Positions 32,942 through 37,496 of a DNA stretch of 37,496 nucleotides are shown in pieces. The notes under the pieces are model-generated. The model was not told the DNA's origin and did not search any database. It saw nothing but the letters and a program-made list of their open reading frames with translations. How positions within the stretch are numbered: position 1 is the stretch's first letter; every line of letters starts with the position of its first letter. The DNA is from a virus. A program made the position numbers and the translations under genes. Location: positions 1 to 37,496 of the IMG/VR virus record IMGVR_UViG_3300037961_002992. One strand, 5' to 3'.

Positions 32942-34321
32942 ATGGCATTAAATCCATTTTTTCAACAAGGTTCTTCAACAGAACAAAACCTCATACAAGA
33001 TCTTATCAACGAACAGTTGAAGATGTATGGGGTAGAAGTTTATTATCTTCCAAGACAATATGCAACTGAAAATAGTGTCATAAAGGAAGTTATTCAGTCC
33101 AAGTTTGAAAATGCATATCCAATAGAAGCATATGTTGACACATATGATGGATATAATGGATTGGGAACTTTAATGTCTAAGTTTGGCATCCAAGAAATGG
33201 ATGACCTCACATTAACTATCTCAAAAGAAAGATTTGAGGAGTACATTACTCCACTATCAACAGGAACATCTAATATTAAGTTGGCAACGAGACCCAAAGA
33301 GGGAGACTTAATATATTTTCCTCTTGGTGATAGGTTATTTGAAATCAAATATGTTGAGCATGAAAAACCATTCTATCAACTTCAGAAAAACTACGTTTAT
33401 CAGTTAACCTGCGAACTCTTCAGATACGAAGATGAGGTTATTGATACTGATGTCGCAGATATTGACGATAACATCCAGGATCAGGGATATAATATTACCT
33501 TGACGATGGTTGGTATTGCATCAACAGCATCTGCAATAACTGGTATTGTCAATGGTGGTGTCAGGTTTGTCACTATGACAAACAGAGGAAATGATTACAC
33601 TACACCACCAAGAGTTGCCTTCTCTAGAAGTAGTGGTCTCACTGCTACAGGCATTTCGACAATGATCGAAGGTCTTGTCAACTGCTATGGGGTAACAGAT
33701 GCCAAGAAGGTTCAGGGTGTTGAAATAATTAACCCAGGATATGGATATACCGTAGCACCTGGCATTGGTTTCCTTGCTGGTGGTGGTGCTGGTGCCGCTG
33801 CAACCGTTGGTATTGCCACCACAGGTGGTGTTGGTATCGTTACCGTTACTGATGGTGGTAGTGGATACGCTTCTGCACCTCTTGTGACCTTCTCGGGTCC
33901 TGGAACTGGCGTAACTGCAACAGGTAGAGCACTCATTAGTTCTGCTGGTATTGTTACTGCAATTAGAATTACTGATGCTGGTTTAGGATACACTACTGCA
34001 CCAACCATTACTATTGGAGCACCAAGTGTTGGAAGCACAGGAACATTCCAATACAACGAAATCGTAACTGGTTCTATCAGCAGCACTACAGCATATGTCA
34101 ACTCTTGGAATGCAGATACAAACGTTCTTGAACTTAAGATTGTTGACGGAACTTTTGTTGCTGGAGAGTTCTTAACTGGATCAGAAAGTGGTGCAAATAG
34201 AGCAGTAATAACTGTCAATACCGATGATCTTGTAGACCCATATGCAAGTAATGACATCATAGAAACAGAAGCAGATGCTATTCTTGACTTCTCTGAGTCC
34301 AATCCTTTTGGCAATCCCTAA
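32942..34321 (+). CDS. gp14: Neck (head completion) protein gp14 with GxGY repeat extension
   Basis: 459 residues, far longer than T4 gp14 (256). Residues 1-195 are gp14-like: Asn-Leu-Ile-Gln-Asp-Leu-Ile-Asn-Glu-Gln, Gly-Val-Glu-Val-Tyr-Tyr-Leu-Pro-Arg, Ala-Tyr-Pro-Ile-Glu-Ala-Tyr-Val-Asp-Thr, then Phe-Gly-Ile-Gln-Glu-Met-Asp-Asp and Gln-Leu-Thr-Cys-Glu-Leu-Phe-Arg-Tyr-Glu-Asp-Glu. Residues about 203-363 are at least four GxGY-type units (Asn-Pro-Gly-Tyr-Gly-Tyr; Gly-Gly-Ser-Gly-Tyr; Ala-Gly-Leu-Gly-Tyr), the same module as in the giant baseplate protein. The acidic C-terminus ends Glu-Ser-Asn-Pro-Phe-Gly-Asn-Pro, as expected for gp14. The repeats look like an insertion near the C-terminus. 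Confidence 0.88.
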   Translation: MALNPFFQQGSSTEQNLIQDLINEQLKMYGVEVYYLPRQYATENSVIKEVIQSKFENAYPIEAYVDTYDGYNGLGTLMSKFGIQEMDDLTLTISKERFEEYITPLSTGTSNIKLATRPKEGDLIYFPLGDRLFEIKYVEHEKPFYQLQKNYVYQLTCELFRYEDEVIDTDVADIDDNIQDQGYNITLTMVGIASTASAITGIVNGGVRFVTMTNRGNDYTTPPRVAFSRSSGLTATGISTMIEGLVNCYGVTDAKKVQGVEIINPGYGYTVAPGIGFLAGGGAGAAATVGIATTGGVGIVTVTDGGSGYASAPLVTFSGPGTGVTATGRALISSAGIVTAIRITDAGLGYTTAPTITIGAPSVGSTGTFQYNEIVTGSISSTTAYVNSWNADTNVLELKIVDGTFVAGEFLTGSESGANRAVITVNTDDLVDPYASNDIIETEADAILDFSESNPFGNP

Positions 34322-34325
34322 ATAG
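34318..34325 (+). promoter_or_regulatory. Possible late promoter CTAAATAG for gp15
   Basis: CTAAATAG overlaps the gp14 stop, 39 bases before the gp15 ATG. A second, weaker string, CATAAATT (34351-34358), lies too close to the ATG to leave a leader. Confidence 0.35.
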
Positions 34326-34364
34326 TATTACGGTTTTGTTAAAAAACGCACATAAATTTCAAAA

Positions 34365-35360
34365 ATGTTTGAATATTTTTATCACGAAATACTTAGAAAA
34401 ACAGTAATTTCTTTCGGCACACTATTCAATGGAATGGTGATCAAGCATACTGATAGTAGTGACAATACTGTCAGTGAAATTAAAGTGCCATTGGCATATG
34501 GTCCAATGCAAAAGTTTTTGGCGAGACTTGAGCAATCAGCAGACTTGAACAAACCAGTTCAAATGAGTCTGCCAAGGATGTCATTTGAATTCATTGGACT
34601 TAATTATGATGCCACCAGAAAAGTAACAACTACACAACAGTTCATTACTACTGGTCAAGATAAGAAAGCGTACATGCCAGTTCCATATAACATGGCATTT
34701 GAACTCAACATTATGACAAAGTTGAATGATGATATGCTTCAGATTGTGGAGCAGATCTTACCTTATTTTCAACCATCATATAATCTTAGTGTAACCCTGA
34801 TGGGTGATATTTCTGAAAAAAGAGATATTCCCGTCATTCTTGATAGCGTCACCATGAATGATGACTATGAAGGAGACTTTTCTACAAGAAGAGCACTTAT
34901 TTACACTTTACGCTTTACTGCCAAAACATTTCTGTTTGGTCCTATTGCAGATGCATCCAAAGACCTCATCAAAAAAGTTTCTGTTGGTTATCTCGCTGGT
35001 GCAACTGGAGAAGGTGCAAGAGTCGTCGCAAGAGACGTTACCTACTCTGTTGAACCAAGGGCAACGAAGAACTATGATGACAATATTGCGACCACTATCT
35101 CCAACGATATTAGTAACAAAGTAACTACTATTCTGGTTGCTGACGCATCTACTATTACAGAAAACTCTTATATCATCATCGATAGTGAGTCTATGTATGT
35201 GGATAGTATTAGTAATAACACTCTTACAGTTAAGAGAGCACAAGACGGCACAACTGCCGCATCTCACGTTGCTGGAGCTAATGTAGGAACTATTACTGCT
35301 GCAGATAATGCACTGATAGAATCTGGAGATGATTTTGGATTTGACGGTAGTTACTCATGA
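34365..35360 (+). CDS. gp15: Tail sheath stabiliser / tail completion protein gp15
   Basis: 331 residues, against 272 in T4. gp15 caps the finished tail tube and sheath and meets the neck. Family features: Phe-Glu-Tyr-Phe-Tyr-His-Glu at the start, Ile-Lys-Val-Pro-Leu-Ala-Tyr-Gly-Pro-Met-Gln-Lys near 40-52, Pro-Arg-Met-Ser-Phe-Glu near 70, Pro-Val-Pro-Tyr-Asn-Met-Ala-Phe-Glu-Leu near 105, and Ile-Leu-Pro-Tyr-Phe-Gln-Pro near 130. The last about 85 residues are an extension containing an IDxE unit (Ile-Ile-Ile-Asp-Ser-Glu-Ser-Met, then Leu-Thr-Val-Lys-Arg-Ala-Gln-Asp-Gly-Thr and Ala-Ala-Ser-His), which also occurs in other virion proteins here. The stop overlaps the gp16 ATG by 4 bases. Confidence 0.9.
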   Translation: MFEYFYHEILRKTVISFGTLFNGMVIKHTDSSDNTVSEIKVPLAYGPMQKFLARLEQSADLNKPVQMSLPRMSFEFIGLNYDATRKVTTTQQFITTGQDKKAYMPVPYNMAFELNIMTKLNDDMLQIVEQILPYFQPSYNLSVTLMGDISEKRDIPVILDSVTMNDDYEGDFSTRRALIYTLRFTAKTFLFGPIADASKDLIKKVSVGYLAGATGEGARVVARDVTYSVEPRATKNYDDNIATTISNDISNKVTTILVADASTITENSYIIIDSESMYVDSISNNTLTVKRAQDGTTAASHVAGANVGTITAADNALIESGDDFGFDGSYS

Positions 35361-35791
35361 AAATGACAAAAAAGTTCGATGATCTAAACGATACCTTTAA
35401 TGTTTCTGACGACTTTACGTCACCAGAAGTTGAAGTTGCTCCAATTCAAAAAGTAGAAAAGGGGCAAATAACATCGGACGACATAAAAAAAGATTATGAG
35501 TACACAAGAGGTAATTTATATTCTCTTATAGAAAAGGGTCAAGAAGCAATCAATGGTATTCTTGAACTTGCACAAGAAAGTGAAATGCCAAGAGCATATG
35601 AAGTTGCTGGTCAGTTGATTAAGAACGTTGCAGATGCAACTGACAAGTTGATGGAACTTCAGAAGAAACTAAAAGAGGTTGAGGAAGAGAAGCAAGTCAA
35701 AGGTCCTTCAACTGTCAACAATGCACTCTTTGTTGGTTCTACCGCAGACTTAGCGAAATTGTTAAAGAAAGGACTGCCGAAAGAAGAATAA
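35357..35791 (+). CDS. gp16: Small terminase subunit gp16
   Basis: 144 residues, against 164 for T4 gp16. The small terminase recognises DNA and regulates the gp17 packaging motor. The sequence has the expected arrangement: a disordered acidic N-terminus, then a helical core with Ile-Lys-Lys-Asp-Tyr-Glu-Tyr-Thr-Arg-Gly-Asn-Leu-Tyr-Ser-Leu-Ile near 44-59, Ala-Gln-Glu-Ser-Glu-Met-Pro-Arg-Ala-Tyr-Glu-Val, a coiled-coil segment rich in Lys/Glu, and the terminal Leu-Phe-Val-Gly-Ser-Thr-Ala-Asp-Leu-Ala-Lys-Leu-Leu. ATG overlaps the gp15 stop (ATGA); ATG 35363 is an alternative. Unusually for T4-like phages it is separated from gp17 by a 481-residue gene. Confidence 0.92.
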   Translation: MKMTKKFDDLNDTFNVSDDFTSPEVEVAPIQKVEKGQITSDDIKKDYEYTRGNLYSLIEKGQEAINGILELAQESEMPRAYEVAGQLIKNVADATDKLMELQKKLKEVEEEKQVKGPSTVNNALFVGSTADLAKLLKKGLPKEE

Positions 35792-35795
35792 GATT

Positions 35796-35803
35796 TATAA
35801 ATA
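35796..35803 (+). promoter_or_regulatory. Late promoter TATAAATA
   Basis: A perfect TATAAATA box five bases after the gp16 stop and 22 bases before ATG 35826, matching the spacing of the gp13 and gp25 boxes. Confidence 0.7.
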
Positions 35804-35825
35804 ATATGAGAACTATTTCATATTA

Positions 35826-37271
35826 ATGAAAAACGGCAAATGCCCTGCTGGTGAATATTATTGTTATACAGATAAAAAGTGTAAACCCATACCCAAAGGT
35901 TTTATGGTTGACCCAGAAGGAATGCTCCGTAAGGAGAATGGACACACTGTGGATGAAGCCAATAAAAGTGGTGATAGTTCTTTGCGTGACTGGTTTGGTA
36001 AGAGTAAGTCTAGTGATGGAAAACCTGGTTGGGTTCAACTGGGTGGAAAATATGCTGGAAAACCTTGTGCCAGACAACCAGGTCAAACTACAAAACCAAA
36101 ATGCGGTTCTAGTAAGATGAAACGCAACCTCTCCAAAGATGAAGAGGAAAGAGCGTTCCGTCGTAAGAATCGTAAGGATCCAAATCCAGATAGAAGCGGG
36201 AAGGCTATTAACGTGAAGACTGAAGAAACTAACCTCGATGAGGTAAAGAAAACAGGGCAGATTAGAGTAACTGATGTAGGCAACACCCTCAAAAAATCTG
36301 TTGACAACCAAATCAACACCGATCCAACCTTACAATTAATTAAAAAGAAAATGGGCAAACCACCTATCGCTGACGAATACGTACCAGAAGCAGCAGGCGA
36401 AAAGGATGCTTGTTACCATAAAGTAAAGTCTCGCTACAAAGTTTGGCCAAGTGCATATGCGTCAGGAGCACTGGTCAAATGTCGTAAAAAAGGTGCTGCC
36501 AACTGGGGCAATAGCACCAAAAAGGAAGGATTCTCTCCATCACAAATTGCAGCACTTGAATCTGTTGGTGCTGTCGAACTGAACGAAAAGGGTCAGAAGT
36601 GCTGGAAGGGATATGAAAAGAAAGGAACCAAAATGATGTTTGGTAAACGCTATAATAACTGCGTTAAGAAAGAAGATGTTGAACTCACAGATGCTTATGG
36701 TGAGACCTTTGCAGTTATTCAAGATGTTGTAAAACCAGAACCACTCAAACCCAGTGTAAATAAAATTGAGTTTGAGACATATGATATTGAGTCTATGACT
36801 GAAGTTGAGGAAGCAGTTCGCATCCCAACCAAGACTGGTCATATTATTAAGGTTCATCTTTCCTGGAGAGGAAAGTATTATTCTATTCAGATGTTCTTCC
36901 CATCTATGAAGACACCAAGTCGCTCTGATGTTCAAGTTCAGATTGACAAGGTATATCCTGGCGCAAGAGTACAAGCTTACCAGGTATCGGACTATGTCCC
37001 AGGAAATCCACTCCTCCATACAGAAGGAGCAGCATGGACAAAAAAGGAAGGAAAAAATAAGTCTGGAGGACTTAACGAAAAAGGACGCAAGTCTTATGAA
37101 AGAGAAAATCCAGGCAGCGACCTTAAAGCACCAAGCAAGAAGGTTGGAAACCCCCGTCGCGCATCATTTTGTGCTCGAATGAAAGGTATGAAGAAGAAGT
37201 TGACTTCTAAGAAGACTGCTAGTGATCCCGATAGCAGAATCAATAAGTCTCTTCGCGCTTGGAACTGCTGA
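35826..37271 (+). CDS. Modular basic Lys-rich protein between gp16 and gp17
   Basis: 481 residues, strongly basic, built of short Cys-containing units joined by disordered linkers. Residues 1-35 include Cys-Pro-Ala-Gly-Glu-Tyr-Tyr-Cys and Lys-Lys-Cys-Lys-Pro-Ile-Pro. Residues about 60-100 (Gly-Trp-Val-Gln-Leu-Gly-Gly-Lys-Tyr-Ala-Gly-Lys-Pro-Cys-Ala-Arg-Gln) resemble DUF5872. About 196-227: Ala-Cys-Tyr-His-Lys-Val-Lys-Ser-Arg-Tyr and Trp-Pro-Ser-Ala-Tyr-Ala-Ser-Gly. About 332-395 is a compact beta/alpha piece with Trp-Arg-Gly-Lys-Tyr-Tyr. The last 80 residues (Gly-Gly-Leu-Asn-Glu-Lys-Gly-Arg-Lys-Ser-Tyr; Asn-Pro-Arg-Arg-Ala-Ser-Phe; final Ser-Leu-Arg-Ala-Trp) resemble DUF6321. Such units recur in marine-phage virion and scaffold proteins. 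Function unknown; DNA or head-interior binding is inferred. Own late promoter. Confidence 0.75.
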   Translation: MKNGKCPAGEYYCYTDKKCKPIPKGFMVDPEGMLRKENGHTVDEANKSGDSSLRDWFGKSKSSDGKPGWVQLGGKYAGKPCARQPGQTTKPKCGSSKMKRNLSKDEEERAFRRKNRKDPNPDRSGKAINVKTEETNLDEVKKTGQIRVTDVGNTLKKSVDNQINTDPTLQLIKKKMGKPPIADEYVPEAAGEKDACYHKVKSRYKVWPSAYASGALVKCRKKGAANWGNSTKKEGFSPSQIAALESVGAVELNEKGQKCWKGYEKKGTKMMFGKRYNNCVKKEDVELTDAYGETFAVIQDVVKPEPLKPSVNKIEFETYDIESMTEVEEAVRIPTKTGHIIKVHLSWRGKYYSIQMFFPSMKTPSRSDVQVQIDKVYPGARVQAYQVSDYVPGNPLLHTEGAAWTKKEGKNKSGGLNEKGRKSYERENPGSDLKAPSKKVGNPRRASFCARMKGMKKKLTSKKTASDPDSRINKSLRAWNC

Positions 37272-37278
37272 TTAATTT

Positions 37279-37496
37279 ATGGCTGATAATGTATACCTTG
37301 GCAACCCGAATCTAAAAAAAGCAAATACTCCGATTGAATTTACGGAGGAGCAGGTTATTGAGTTCCTTAAGTGTAAGGACGATCCTGTTTATTTTGCAAA
37401 CAATTATATTAAGATCGTTTCTCTTGATGAGGGTCTTACCCAGTTTCATCCCTATCATTTTCAGGAAAAATTAATCAATAACTTCCATGAAAATAG
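37279..37496 (+). CDS. gp17: Large terminase subunit gp17, N-terminal fragment cut by window end
   Basis: ATG 37279, 7 bases after the previous stop, opens a frame that continues to the end of the window (72 codons visible). The family region is already clear: Phe-Thr-Glu-Glu-Gln-Val-Ile-Glu-Phe-Leu-Lys-Cys, Asp-Pro-Val-Tyr-Phe-Ala-Asn-Asn-Tyr-Ile-Lys-Ile-Val-Ser-Leu, then Phe-His-Pro-Tyr-His-Phe-Gln-Glu-Lys-Leu. This segment comes just before the ATPase Walker A motif in gp17 proteins, which lies outside the window. gp17 is the ATP-driven packaging motor and nuclease working with gp16. Confidence 0.92.
   Translation, partial: MADNVYLGNPNLKKANTPIEFTEEQVIEFLKCKDDPVYFANNYIKIVSLDEGLTQFHPYHFQEKLINNFHEN

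Noticed and set aside
285-37019. Many open frames on the minus strand, up to about 200 codons (for example 33712-34314, 25945-26502 and 3654-4097).
   Set aside because: All lie opposite strong + strand genes, lack ribosome sites and have unnatural composition; they mirror the codon usage of the genes they overlap.
1-37496. tRNA genes, CRISPR arrays, insertion sequences, integrase and att sites.
   Set aside because: No cloverleaf with a T-arm consensus, no regular spaced repeats, no transposase or recombinase frame and no terminal inverted repeats were seen by eye. A tRNAscan run would settle the tRNA point.

Overview
The window is about 37.5 kb of the genome of a T4-like myovirus, almost certainly a marine cyanophage of Synechococcus or Prochlorococcus. 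The evidence is a tightly packed run of genes, all on the + strand, with T4-type virion genes in T4-like order: gp25, gp6, a gp7-like giant, a gp9-like protein, gp8, a giant DUF4815 protein, gp13, gp14, gp15, gp16 and the start of gp17. Late-promoter boxes of the TATAAATA/AATAAATA type precede several of these genes. Small proteins and a cyanobacterial AbrB-like domain on the left point to a cyanobacterial host. The window holds no psbA, other photosynthesis gene, tRNA, integrase or CRISPR array.

Left part (1-4680): accessory genes encoding proteins of 31 to 255 residues, many joined by stop/start overlaps or short gaps. Most are unidentified. The recognisable ones are a 158-residue protein that joins a cyAbrB-like N-terminus to an ArdA-like antirestriction C-terminus, and a GT-A-type glycosyltransferase followed by a tiny membrane protein and a tiny basic protein. 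The regulatory signals are concentrated here: one clean intrinsic terminator (2076-2102), two near-consensus sigma70 promoters (2401-2429 and 3065-3093), and a leader motif (GTTACTCACCT...) repeated in front of three genes.

Middle part (4681-32067): the tail and baseplate block. After two unidentified genes come gp25 and gp6, then the 4,053-residue gp7-like protein, which takes up about a third of the window. Next are a gp9-like protein ending in a cupredoxin-like domain with a full set of possible copper ligands, gp8, and the 2,522-residue DUF4815 protein. Two small helical genes close the block. Right part (32092-37496): neck, tail-completion and packaging genes gp13, gp14, gp15 and gp16, then a 481-residue modular basic protein, then the first 72 codons of terminase gp17, cut by the window end.

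The virion proteins work as one assembly. The gp25, gp6, gp7-like, gp8, gp9-like and DUF4815 products should build the baseplate wedges and host-contact periphery. gp15 caps the tail, gp13 and gp14 complete the head and join it to the tail, and gp16/gp17 package DNA. The most striking feature is that several of these otherwise unrelated proteins carry the same small repeat modules (GxGY; HGxxTGDxVxY; IDxE), so the virion surface seems to be decorated by a shared, mobile set of beta-rich units. All calls rest on reading the sequence and on remembered family motifs; no database search was run.
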